A stretch of DNA of 64,000 bases, from assembly GCA_019321725.1 (NCBI GenBank), contig CM033107.1, forward strand, positions 17,413,445-17,477,444, read 5' to 3'. This document shows positions 1 through 11,624 of the stretch, piece by piece (within the stretch, counting starts at the first letter, position 1; each line of letters starts with the position of its first letter). This DNA is from Paulownia fortunei. Taxonomy: Eukaryota; Streptophyta; Magnoliopsida; Lamiales; Paulowniaceae. Made by a program: the position numbers and the translations under genes. A model generated the notes under the pieces. The model saw only the letters and a list, made by a program, of their open reading frames with translations, made no database searches and was not told where the DNA came from.

Positions 1-1011
1 GTGGGAATGCACTAATTTATAGCATGAATAACAAAGAAAGGAAAATAGAATGCACTATTCAGTGCCTCACACTCGTAAGTCTGCACTGATTTGAGTGGAC
101 TAGCTCTAGAGGATAAATAGCCCTATTTCTTTCTTCCAACAAGCTTTTTTGCTAGAAAAATTTGTGTAGAGGGAGATTAACCTTAGCGAATAGGCCAATA
201 AAACCTTATCTAGCTAATACAGTCATCCTCTTAACACCGCATACATGATAAAATATAAAAAAAAATGCATAGAAGAAGTACAATAAATAATACCTTAAGC
301 CAATCACATCATAAACATGACTTATATCTTAAAGGTCTCTTACATGAAATATGGACAAATCTACTCACTCCACCAATGTATTTTAAGTACATCAATTTGA
401 TAGACTATTTCAAATCTAATACCTTTTGCACATCTCTAAGGTGTAGCTCACACCAATTGTTGAGTTATAAAAATAGCTCATGCTCTTTGCTGAGCTTGAG
501 GTGGCACTATAAACTCATAATGCCTTCTCTTGTATGTCATTTAAACAAACATAACTACACAATACTCAATAATAGTCTGCTCAATCTCCAATCTCATACT
601 AAGTTTCATCAACTTCTAGTATCCATTGAAGGAGAGAATTAAGAATATCATCAAATGAGAGAGCTTTAAGTAGTCAAACTTCATCTTAGTACAATTATGT
701 GCGAAGTGATCAATCTCATCATTACACTTGACATTTGTTGATGCTTAGTTGCCTTTATCACTAAGGTGACACATTTTATCACTTCATTGGATCAAATTTA
801 TGATTCTAGTTTTAACTTTTGCTCTTGTTAAGCTACTTTTGCCTTTTCCAACACTAACCCAAGTTAGTTTAAGTTGGTCAACATGAGCGACAAGTACAAT
901 TACTTGTACTTTTTTTGATTCTCAACAATCAGCCTCAAGTTAGACAATTATTATCGAAAATATGTTAGTAATATTTTGACAAAATAGAGCTCAAACTCTT
1001 TTATTAATTTC
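1..1011. other. Non-coding stretch, no gene seen
   Basis: Open frames here are short and show no family I recognise. A weak zinc-knuckle-like string can be read on the minus strand near 700-745, but the spacing is wrong and stops flank it, so it is not called. The region may be ancient retrotransposon sequence; that is inference only. Confidence 0.4.
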
Positions 1012-1208
1012 TCGTGTTTGCAGCTTAAACAAATTAGAGTGCAAACGTGATTCTTGATCCATTAGTATATTGTCAGTGCCTAAATCACGATAATATTTGG
1101 CAACTTAAAATCTTGTATTTGCGGCTTAAACAAATTAAAGCGCAAACTTTAATTTTAGTCCACTACCATATTGTCAGCATCTAAGTCGTGACAATATTGG
1201 ACAATTTG
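1012..1208. repeat. Two-copy tandem duplication of about 100 bp
   Basis: The segment starting near 1012 (TTTGCAGCTTAAACAAATTA, then ATATTGTCAG and a CACGATAATAT-like end) is repeated from about 1112 with scattered substitutions. The period is close to 100 bp. The two copies have clearly diverged, so the duplication is old. No coding role is visible. Confidence 0.7.
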
Positions 1209-1879
1209 TCCATTTTCATGCTTAATTAGCTTAAAATATGGAATTGGTGAGTTGGACTAACACTTCTAAATTAATTGCCAAAAATATAAGTAGTGGTCCA
1301 ATATTTTATTATAGATCTAAGTAAATATTTTATTGTTCCTTTATACTCAGTAGAATCGAAAATTTCGCAACTCATACTAGTAATCATCTCCCATTGAGTA
1401 TAAGGCATAATAGAAATTTACTGATCATGAATATAATACAAATTTGTCCTCACTTGTATTATGAATGTAAATATGTAATTTGAATGATAAAATATTAGCC
1501 CCATATGGGCAACATTGACATTTGATGCATCATGTTAAGATAATTTTGGTCCATGGTGGAAAAACAAAAAATATCCCCAATAAAATTGATATACATGGCC
1601 TCCCAAAAATGACATAGTAAATACATGCCTTGAAAATAATAGAAAATTATATTAGTTCAAAGCCTACTACATCAATCTAGAAAAAAATAAAAAATAAAAA
1701 TATTGAATTACCACCACTGCCGCAAATTATCTTCCACAAAAATATGCAATAATATAAAACAATAAACTCAAATTGACATGAGCACCCAAATATCAGTGTC
1801 CATTCATTCACAACATATATCAATTCATAAAAAAATGTAATTAATAAAGCATGCAACTCATGTAGAAACATATTAATCA

Positions 1880-2050
1880 TATAGAAAAATATTTTTGCAT
1901 GCACCCTCCCTATAGACAAGAATATTTTTGCATGCACTTTAATGTACAAAAAATATTTTGATATTAAAAACTTTGACCCAGAAAAAATATTTTTGCACGT
2001 ATATTAATGCACAAAATAATTTTTGTATGCACTCTAATGCACAAATTGGT
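1880..2050. repeat. Degenerate short repeats with a TTTTTGCATGCAC core
   Basis: A motif resembling ATATTTTTGCATGCAC followed by TAATGCACAAA occurs about four times with changes (near 1887, 1920, 1985 and 2015). Spacing is irregular, 30 to 65 bp. A minus-strand open frame over it (1677-1949) shows the same repetition in its translation and is probably not a gene. Confidence 0.55.
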
Positions 2051-2429
2051 CGATTAATACTTACAAATATTCTTGTATTAAATTGCATAACCAAAAAAAG
2101 TGCACTAAAATTGTAGTGTTCTTAAACCTGTAAAATTATTTTTATTCCTGTCCAACCATAAAGAAAGAAAAAAAAATTGCTAGGCCAAAAAATATCAATT
2201 AATAAATGTGACATTCTGCCCACTTGGCAGATTCAACTAATAAATTAATTATCAACATGATTGTATAGTATCAATAGCCTAAGTGGTGGGCTATTACATG
2301 TCCAACCATTAGAACTAGGATTCAAGAGGCCAAGCACAACTTACTTTTTATTTTGAGTAAGTGGAGCAACCAAACATGCTCTTAACTCCATCGTTGCCAT
2401 GTGAGTGCCAGGCCACATGGGTGCCATCT

Positions 2430-2624
2430 AAGCACCAATTGTGTACCATGTGGCTGTATGCCACATCAATTGAAGACACCATGTGTGCGCTACTTAAGTG
2501 TTATGCGCCACATGGCCGTATGCCACATCAGTCGAAGGCACCATGTCAGCGCATCACCTAAGCATTGTGCTCCACATGGCCATATGCCACATCAATCGAA
2601 GCACCATTTCAGCACATCGGCATC
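2430..2624. repeat. Three tandem units of about 65 bp
   Basis: Units begin at about 2430, 2496 and 2560. Each carries CACATGGCCGTATGCCACAT or a close variant, then a TCGAAG-CACCAT block. A partial unit (GCCACATGGGTGCCATCT) precedes the first at 2411. The block is richer in GC than its surroundings. All three plus-strand frames are open for 60-100 codons across it, which the repeat structure explains better than a gene does. Confidence 0.8.
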
Positions 2625-2859
2625 TTCTCCATCACCAACCATCCGATTCTGATTATCAAATCGGTTTTCTAGTGAGAGAAACTAATTTTCTATCAAAAAC
2701 TTTAAAAATTCATATCTCACTCATTTTAAGTCTATTTTTGATGAATTTTATATCATTTCGAATCTATTTTCATGATCTACAACATAGCATAAAACTTTTA
2801 TAACAAAAATATCAAAAATAGATTTGATTTTGAGCTCAAAAGAAATGGATCTCAAATTT

Positions 2860-3212
2860 TAAATGAAATTTTCTCTCAAACCACTCATCCATTTTTCACT
2901 AAATTTTGACCACGTGATCCACACATTAAGATCAATGTATGGTGAATATTTTATGCTTTTCTCTCTCAGTCTTCCTTGGAGAATCACCATAGACTCTAAG
3001 TATTTGAGGTGTGTAATTAAGTGAATAACTCTAGTAGTTATTCACTACCAACAAAAAAGTTATGTTCGTGGTTCGATTAAAAAGAGGTTGGTAGATGAGC
3101 TTGAATCAGGATACGTGGATTGACATTCTGCTGTGTATGGTAAAACTCGATCCACTTATATTTATATGCATGTGTGATTCATATGGTTATTGCGTAATTG
3201 CTTACTGTAAGA
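2860..3212 (+). repeat. Fragment of a Copia LTR
   Basis: The blocks CCACGTGATCCACA, TTGAGGTGTGTAATT, AGTGAATA-CTCTAGTAGTTATT, GATACGTGGAT and CTGTGTATGGTA occur here in the same order as in the LTR at 21797-22251, and part of them also on the minus strand at 22376-22604. The 5' part of the LTR is missing. What follows 3205 resembles the LTR end but the primer-binding site is too eroded to recognise. Confidence 0.7.
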
Positions 3213-5229
3213 ATATAAGGAACTGAAGGCATCGATTACATTATATCAATGATTTCAATTTAGAATAAGGAAAGTTGATATATCTGCGATGCTATAGTTA
3301 GGTAGTTTTATATGTCTATTAGAAATTGGGTATGGGTCGTCTATGAAGGTGATCTGATCCAGATCTAAACCTATATGGGTGTTAGAGAGAGTGGTTAATA
3401 TTTGAATTCAAAGTCATAACACCACACAATAAAACTCCCTCATTCTCTCATTTTCTCATCTTCACAACTAACTCACACATAAGCAAAAAACTAAAATGAT
3501 AACGTGTAGAAAATACTTCATTTTTTCATGTATTAGAGAAAGGCTAGAATAAGAAGGCAAAAGAGTGTTTTCTTAGAAGTTTTTAGTCACTAATGAAGTT
3601 CTTGGATTGTGGCTATGAACTCCTTCTGTTGTGATTAAGTTTGGACAAAAGTGAGTTAGAAAACGAGTAAAAAAAGTTAGTGATTCAACCATAGCAAAAT
3701 GTCCGATTTTGGTAAGTTCTCTTGAATTTTCATATATGAACTGTGTTTAATTTTCTCCATTGGTATATAGTTGAATTTTTGATGTTATTAGCTCTATTTC
3801 ATATGTTAATAACCTCATTTCATATCATTGATTATGAAACCCGTTTATGAATGCTAGGTGGGTCTTTAATGAAAAACATGATATGCTTTATCTTATATCG
3901 TGATGTGTTAATAGAAGCATGCTTATACATGATAGAAATGATCTATAAAGTTTCATGGTAATTTGCTTTGTGTATATTGAGAAATTCAAATCTTACTCAG
4001 AAATAATTTGAATATCAATCTCTGTACACTATGTTTTGATACATGAAACTTAGATAATTAGATTCTAATCGTCAAGGGCTTTCCAATCATATATTATACA
4101 CAAAAATTGGCCTTAAGACTAATGAGATATGGCCCTTCAAAGTTTAAGTCGAATTTTAGAATTTCTAAAAAATTCTAAGAAAATAAAAAGACGATGATAA
4201 TGGTGTTTCCCAATTCCACTCTCGCAATTGCTCAAAATTGAAAACAGACCCTACTACTTGATTCGAGAGAAAAACAAAAGAGTAGCCAATAAAAAAGTTA
4301 CTTAAAAATCTAAGAAGACAACGCGTGTTGTACATGTGCCGCTATGGGCGAGTGGGCTCACAACACAGCCAAACATGTACTTAACCCTCCTTCGATGAGT
4401 TTGGGTGTGTGCCTTGTTCCCAATGGCCCTTTCTGGCCAAAATAATACCATTACACTCAAAATTTTGAAATTCTATTTTTCTATAAAATAAAAATAAATT
4501 TTCAATTGATAAAAATATTTTCCCAAATTTTTATTTGTAAAAGAAAAATATTTTTTGAGCAATTAAAATCTGAATTACTTTTTGTAAATTCTAGGAAATT
4601 ATTTTGAGATATTGCCTATTTAGTGGGAGTATTAGGATACTTATACATATTTTTCTCAATTTATGAAGCAGATAGAAAATTCATTTTTCCAATAAAATAG
4701 AGTATAAACTAAAATATTATGATCATAAGTGTCAAATACTTACAAAATATGATCTGTATATTAAGATTGGTTTTGTGGCTAAATTTAATATATTTTTCTA
4801 TTTTTTATTATTTGTGGTTATTGGGCGCGCTGCGAATAATTCTTCGCAAGAAACTAGAGCGAACGACTATTACGTATAATATTTTGAACAGTTTTGGAAG
4901 CCTCAAAAGAGATAATAAATTATATACATTAATATGTAGTCGCTTATGTTAACATATTTTGTACCATAAAGTGGTTTATGTTAGTATGTTTTGTACAATA
5001 TAATTATGCATTTTATATGATGTTTGAAATTTATGAATGCATGATTATATTAAATTTATGAAAATTATGAACGCATATTTATCTTGAGTTTTATGCATTC
5101 AATATGATGGTACATGTTTATCTTCTTATGTAAATAACAAGATATGTTCTTATTTGTATAATTACATTATTCTATGTAGTCTAGTGGGAGTTTTAAGGTT
5201 GGAATAATTTTAGTAATTTTCACCTAAAA
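3213..5229. other. Non-coding, probably leader of the decayed Copia element
   Basis: No open frame of convincing length or homology is present. Position between a Copia LTR fragment and a decayed Copia pol suggests untranslated leader or an unrelated old insertion. Short local repetition (TTATGTTAACATATTTTGTACCATA and a variant) is seen at about 4945-5000. Confidence 0.4.
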
Positions 5230-8200
5230 CTTATGAGGTTTTTTATACTATGATAATGAATATTTTGATACGCATGATGATTGGGAACTATCTAATCTTT
5301 TGAAATTGTGCATTATGGCGAATTATCATAAACGTTAATTTACTCAGTACAAAATCAAATATAAAAACGGGCATGTTTAGGATATCTCTAAGATTGATGT
5401 GCATGCAAACCAAATCAGATACGTGTATTTATTTATGAAAATGTCTTATTGGCAATAGTTGTGACACTAAGTGTCAAAAGATTTGGTATAATTATGATTG
5501 AATTAATTGCTCTAGAGAGCATCAACCAAGTCAAGTAAAACTTAGTATGGATCATACTACTCAAGATCAATAAGTTAACCAAAAATGGAAAAGAGAGTAC
5601 ACTACTTATACTATTTTGATGAATTGTATGATTGATGGTCTCATATGCAATTGAGAAAATTATACTATTGATTAATAATGTACCTAAGAGAAATATACAA
5701 GTACAATTGAGAACTGAGACATTGAATAGCTTACATTAGTTTGACGATTGTAAGAAATATCCTGTGCATTAAACATGCTGCAATTAAGGGTGATGTTAAG
5801 TCATTTCATAGTTTATTGTCAGCTAACAATGTCTTTTGTGATGAGTAATAAGTTCAAGCTTAATTGTCTCTTTCTAATAATAGGGAATATCTAAAAGTTA
5901 AATTTCATCTAATCACATCTAAAAAGACTTTCTCAGATGATGTTTGTCATGTTGAGCTTTTTGGATAAGTGGCTAGTTGTTGCTAGGCTAATGGCTTGTG
6001 CCTTATGGATGAATCTAATTTATAAAAAGGCTTCAAGATCTTAATATAACTCAGATCATAAAAAAGATAAGAATAGAAAGGAGACTGGAGATGAATCGAA
6101 AAGGAAAAATCCTAACCTTTCAATGAAGAGAAGTGATATATGGTTAAAAGTGCTCTACTAACCATATTATTGGTTTATTTCACTCGTGAATACACTGAGT
6201 TGAAAAGATAACACTTAATGATGCTTCTATAAGTTCTTTTTACACATGAAGTACTATATTACTAAATCTTATCCCATGTAATTTATATATTAATAGTAAT
6301 TAGAGATCGAGAGGCATTTGTGGAATTTTGTCAAGTTTACTTTGGTACAAGATGGATATATATAGAAATAAATTGAAATTAAACGCGAAAACAATTGGCA
6401 TTTGCATGTTCGGATTGCAAGATGGCCATACTATTATTCTACAAAGTATCCGATGTACAAGAATCTGTAGAACTTGATTTTAACAATTGTTCTTCTAAGA
6501 TTATTTCTTTTGCTTGAATTTGAGTTGTGACTTGGCTGGTATCTGCTAAAAGATACTTACCCTGGTACTAGATATTTTGAATCATTAGTGGTGATGAATT
6601 ATGGCCAATGTATGTTTAATTACTAAATTGATTGTTTTGTAACAATCAATGTTTGTCTTCTGTGTAATTTAAACATTAATTTATATACTCTATGTGCTTG
6701 ATTAGGTTATAATGGATAAGAAATAAAACTGGTAAGAGAAAACTTATTGAGTTTATATTTTGTAGTTGATTCCAATCAAAAGGCTATAGAGCTGAGCTTT
6801 CTTTGCTATTAATTCTTATAGATTTATATGATTAGATTAATGTGAAGGTTATGAAGGCATTCATTACATTATAAAATATTAGACGTGCCTTGATCATATC
6901 TATTTGATATCTCATAATATAAGAAATAAGGGTGTTTTAGAATTATGGGAAAGAGAATCAAATTGATATAACTTCGAGACTAGATCTAAAACGTGAATGG
7001 TTTTTCAATCATTTAGATGATCTATGTGATAAAGAAAGAGTCACAAGGTAATTAACTATTCCTAACACACCTGTATAGAATGGTGTTTACAAAAGAAGGA
7101 ATAAAAAAATATTTTGATATAATAAGATCTATAAAGATTTAAGTTAACTTGTTGATTTTTTTTATAAAAGTCTTTTGGTTAACTAAAGTCTACATCTAAA
7201 TTAAAAAACCTTCATGATCGATATTTCCATTCAATAAAAGTTATGGACAAGTAGATGATCTGGCATAAGCTACCTTAAAAGTTAGAAATTGATTGTCTGT
7301 ACTTAGAAAGTTTTCAAAAAATTAAATATTAGAGACAATAAATGTATATCAAGAGACATATCAAATAGTTCAAAGGGATGCATGTTCGTAAGTGAACAAG
7401 AAGATGTAATAATGATTCGCATTAGATCACTGAATATCACATTTTTGGAGAGTGATTTTTCTATGAGGAAAAATCTTAAAACATTAAATCTTGCTTGAGT
7501 TAAATAATTCAAAAGGTGGCAATGTGCTCGATAGATTACTTATGATGCAAAATATTTATTGTTTTCCAAATTTGAGTGGGAGCAATTCTATCTAAGTGAT
7601 CAAGTTTTATCACTTATGGTGTAAGAATATTTATTGCTTCCTATTTTGAGTAGGAGTAATTTTATGCAAGTGATCAAGTTAAAACTAAATCAGACCTTTG
7701 TGCACATAAGAAAAAGTCTCTAGAAGATTATGTAGAGTCTAATACAGTGAGGCTTTATCATGTCCGACAAAGGATACTTGAATTAAAGCAATGGAAGAAT
7801 ACTATGCAACTATGAAAATCTATTTACCTATATGGCAGTAATAACTCTTGTGGGAAATTGCTGGGGATATCACTGTTGGCCTATGTGGCATAATTCCTCT
7901 CGTGATGAAGCCACAATAAAATATGGCATTTGGACTACTACATTATTTAAAAGATTCGAGTTGTAAAGTTGCTATCAGCTACAACTTTTAGCATAATTGC
8001 AAATGCTATGTTCTATAAAATCAAACCAAGTTTGAATTTGGTTAAACTTTGGAACAAGGCTATTGTGAACTAATATGTTCTCAACATCTAGATTAATGTT
8101 GATATGATTATTATGATGTGTAGAGTTCACCTAGTGCTGAAAAGGTTATTCATTTGGAAGACAAACCTTTTCATTGATGGTGATATATACTTCTATGAAA

Positions 8201-9350
8201 TTTCTTAATTATTATAGATCTCTGAGCATTTATATTACTTTCAATAGACTAAAGACTTCATTCTCAATAAAGAATTAGATGATTTCTCCATAGAGAATTA
8301 TATAAAGAAACCTACATGGAATGCTTGGATGATTCCACAATAGAAGGCCACGAGATAAAATATGTGAACTTAAAATCTTTATGGCCTGAGGCAGTCTTCT
8401 AGAGATAGTACATAAGATCTCACAAAGCAGTGATCTCATGCATTTTCATCATAGTAGATAGAGACCATTATCCTCTTACAAGAAAAAAAAAAGAGTCTAT
8501 TAAGAGGTTTGTGACTCTCTCTTTATTGATTATATCAGATTAATTAGGAAGATAAAGATTATGTATAAGCCATTGGGATATAGTTATCCTTTAACTTATG
8601 AATTAAAGGACATGATAAGTAAAACTCTGTCCTATGTATTAAAATCCATGTAAGTCGTTCAAAAATCATATTTCTTAGCGCTGAGAGCCATATTTGTAGA
8701 ATTCTATAATGATTTATAATGGAGAGTTTTAAGCTCATAAATACTCTTATATTAAAGTTTCAACCTTGAAATGTGTCCAAGGACTCCAAACAGAAATGCC
8801 TAAACCACTATATTTCAATAATTGTTATTTAGAGTTGATGTGAATTGTGGCTTGTATGTGCTCCAAATATTTGTTATCCCATAGGTCAAAAAGTATCAAT
8901 CCAATCATAATTAGTGACACTGGATTATAATGATGAAAATGTGTGGATACTTTATAAGTACTAGAGATGGTTTTCTTTGGTATGAAGGAAAAGTTTCTTT
9001 GTGATTGAGAGAGTACACATATATTGATTAAATAGGTGATTTGGATGAGTATAAATCTACCTTCAAGTTTGCTTTATTATTTGGCAAAGATGCTAGCTTT
9101 GTGAGTAGCAAGAAGCAAATATGTATAATATTGTGTACAATATAAGTATAACTTATGGCACATATATCTACAACATGATGTATTTGGTTAAGAGGTTTTG
9201 TACCATTTAGGAGTTGTAAGCAATTATGTGATGCATTAAAACCAAACACACACTATAATTTTGGGAGAGATATTATTGAAAAGAAATAAGTACGTCTACA
9301 CATTTCATAGTAGCTATCCATTCAGCCTCAATCTAGGGATGTATTTGTGA
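5230..9350 (+). pseudogene. Heavily decayed Copia gag-pol
   Basis: No long frame survives, but conserved Copia blocks can be read through many stops and frameshifts. Near 7060-7130 the integrase block appears as TIPNTPV-stop-NGV followed by RRN, the usual 'TPQQNGV-ERRNRT' motif. At 9035-9130 the RNase H block reads GDLDEYKSTFKFALLF then SSKKQ, matching the common 'GDLDERKSTSGYVF ... SSKKQ' pattern, and further on CDALKP. Gag-like basic sequence lies near 6050-6130. The order gag, integrase, RNase H fits Copia on the plus strand. Reverse transcriptase motifs could not be found with certainty between 7200 and 8200. This is a fossil with no coding capacity. Confidence 0.72.
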
Positions 9351-9414
9351 ACTATTTTAAATCTCCAGGATTGCATAAAATACGATCTCTTTGGATATAA
9401 GAATGTTCATAGAA

Positions 9415-9514
9415 NNNNNNNNNNNNNNNNNNNNNNNNNNNNNNNNNNNNNNNNNNNNNNNNNNNNNNNNNNNNNNNNNNNNNNNNNNNNNNNNNNNNNN
9501 NNNNNNNNNNNNNN
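9415..9514. other. Assembly gap of 100 N
   Basis: Exactly 100 ambiguous bases. It falls at the junction between the decayed Copia pol and a minus-strand block of Copia non-coding sequence, so the real junction is not visible. Confidence 0.99.
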
Positions 9515-10680
9515 CATAGAAGGTCATCTCAAAGCACATATAGTATGAATACATATTATGATAGAGCTCCCACTCAATTTAGGCATGTCATGCTCTAAAT
9601 ATCATATGAACTTAAGTCCAGCCGCTATCCAAGAACCTGACCTATGCACCATCAACAGTCACTATCTAATATGCCTTCTAGCACTTAGCACGTTCAGCTA
9701 CAAACAAGCTTATTATGATGTTTGGACATACTTTATAATCGATCAACTATGATCTCATCTTAGCCTCCAAGCTAAGATGACTCTTAGTCATGTATATAAA
9801 CCTTCCTCGCTACTCCAAGTGCGAAGAGGATCATTCGCAAACCTCAGTTATGGGACACGATCTTTTAAGTCTCATCCTGCTTGCTATCATAGTGTTAGGG
9901 CGATTGCTCATGTAAGAGAGTCAATCAAAGCCTAATGACAACTCACAATTTAGTATAAAAATATAATGAGAACACAAATATATCTCATTAATCACAATAT
10001 GTTCTCATCGACTACAAAAAAAATCAAATTCTACGTAATCCCATGCCACTCACATGCCTTTGGAGTATATCTCTATACAAAGGCTCAATAAAAAGGATAA
10101 ACGATTACTTAGCTCGTAGATATATACATGAAAATAATTAAATTATGTACAATACTATCTTAAGTGAAGCAATAACTAGTATAAGTATGCTTGGTTCTCC
10201 ACCAATATTCGGCACCTAAAGCAATATAACAAAGTGGCTTTATTATCACAAAAACAACAACCTCACAAATGTGCGCCACAATGCATCCTTTCAAGATAAC
10301 ATATGGCCTCCATCCAATCTTAGACCATTCTATTAAGATATTTAAGTATTCACTTGATTGCATCGCAATATTTGCATCAAAAATCACTTTAATATCCACT
10401 CACCATTCTTATTACTAAGCATAATACTAGTCGAGTACACACATATGTACCTATATACATGCACTAGTATCACAACTCCAGTATCTATGGAATGAGGCAC
10501 CACCCTCCTTGCGAGACATGAATAATATGCGCAAGTCTTGATGTACTAGTAGATGTCCTATCTCAAGAAACTCTCGATTTGGAACTAATTTAAAACCACA
10601 ACCATAGAAGCATATTCCATAATCGTCATCTTATACGCGACCATAGTGGATGTTCCATTTAATTCCTAGATGAAATCTTT
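9515..10680 (-). mobile_element. Copia 3' non-coding region, minus orientation
   Basis: 9525-10045 aligns by eye along its length with 23190-23690 (shared GAGCTCCCACTCAATTT, TCTCATCTTAGCCTCCAA, ACACGATCTTTTA, TCTACGTAAT). At 23190 the block lies next to an LTR and polypurine tract in minus orientation, which sets the strand. 10430-10680 matches 58930-59150 (ATGCACTAGT, GTCTTGATG-ACTA, AACTAATTTAAA-CCACAACCA). A minus-strand open frame of 79 codons (10160-10399) has no recognisable family. I read the whole block as the long tail between pol and the 3' LTR of a Copia family. Confidence 0.6.
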
Positions 10681-10879
10681 AGGGATTTCATCTAATTCAA
10701 ATAATAGGAATTTAAGATGAAGATTGCCTTTTTATTAATTTTTAATAAAAAAGATAGTTTATTATAGAGTGTATTAGCAACCACTTATTGACTCGCCAGG
10801 TGTTACTCTTAATACTAAGAACTTCATCTAAGTTTAAATAACTCAAATAAAGATGAAAAAAATACTTATTTTGATAAAA

Positions 10880-11554
10880 TAAGTATTTGCAAAGATTTTA
10901 TTTGCAAAGATAAGTTTGGATCTTTTTTTGATAAGGAAATGATCTTGATATATCTTGTATTATTCTATGCAACGTATCAAGATACTTTTGAAGTGGAGAT
11001 TCAAACTTTCTGATGTTGCATATAAACCCCAAAGATTAAAGAAACAACCTACGCCTTTGAAAGAAGAAGTGCACGGCTTCAAGCTTTGGGAATTGCTCTC
11101 GTTTTTATTCACTTTTTGGGAGAAAAGAATGAGCCTTTTGGGAGATAGGCGCAATTCTTCAGGAGAAGAATTTGAAGATCTTTGGGAGAAGGTCGATCTG
11201 CCATCTGAATGGATTTTGGCGTTTAATGAAGTTCAACAGTATAGATTTAAAAGTCGAGGAGATCTCGCTGAAGTTTCACTAATGGATTTGTTCAAGAACG
11301 GCGTCATTAGTAAAGAGGGAGTCTTTATATTTTGAATAAGTCCCATTATTGTAACTGTAATATGAATTAGTGAAATATTCATTGCAGGCGGTGGTCTCGT
11401 GCATGTAGAGTACATTTGTATTTGAAACACATAAAAATTTTGTGTGTCATTTACTTTATTATTCTTTATTTGTTGCAACAAACTGTACAGTTGTTACAAC
11501 AATTGAATCTGATTAACAAGAAAAGTTGGTAATATCACGAAAACAGATCTAACA
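10880..11554 (+). repeat. Left LTR of the SIRE-like element, 5'-truncated
   Basis: Matches 17665-18333 of the right LTR throughout and ends at the same ATCTAACA. The first 220 or so bases of the right LTR have no counterpart; upstream sequence belongs to a Copia tail block, so the left end was lost by deletion or rearrangement. A 126-codon frame over it (10955-11335) is discussed under rejected items. Confidence 0.88.
11031..11036 (+). promoter_or_regulatory. TATA box of the left LTR
   Basis: TATAAA in the context GTTGCATATAAACCC. The same hexamer sits at 17799-17804 in the right LTR. It is the expected core promoter for genomic RNA of the element. Inferred from position and sequence only. 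Confidence 0.55.
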
Positions 11555-11570
11555 ATTGGCATCAACAACT
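11555..11570 (+). other. Primer-binding site
   Basis: ATTGGCATCAACAACT directly follows the LTR end. It resembles the methionine initiator tRNA site of Copia elements (TGGTATCAGAGC type) in the first bases and then diverges. Confidence 0.5.
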
Positions 11571-11624
11571 GGTTACTGTATATATTTAGTGAGTTTTTGG
11601 GAACTGATCTGTTTAATTGTAGGA

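Noticed and set aside
265..642. 125-codon plus-strand open frame near the window start
   Set aside because: Composition is low in charged residues and rich in Leu, Ser and His as expected from AT-rich non-coding DNA. No family recognised and no splice or promoter context.
690..760. Minus-strand zinc-knuckle-like string (KCNDEIDHFAHNC)
   Set aside because: Spacing between the cysteine and the histidine is one residue too long for CX2CX4HX4C and the first cysteine is missing. It may be a decayed Copia Gag, but support is too weak to list.
2361..2803. Three overlapping plus-strand frames of 66-101 codons
   Set aside because: All cross the tandem repeat and are open because the repeat unit lacks stops. 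No protein family.
10955..11335. 126-codon open frame in the left LTR, with a related frame in the right LTR (17814-18035)
   Set aside because: Both frames lie inside LTRs of the same element. Most differences between the two copies in this stretch change the amino acid, and the right copy has a stop where the left continues. No sign of selection on a protein.
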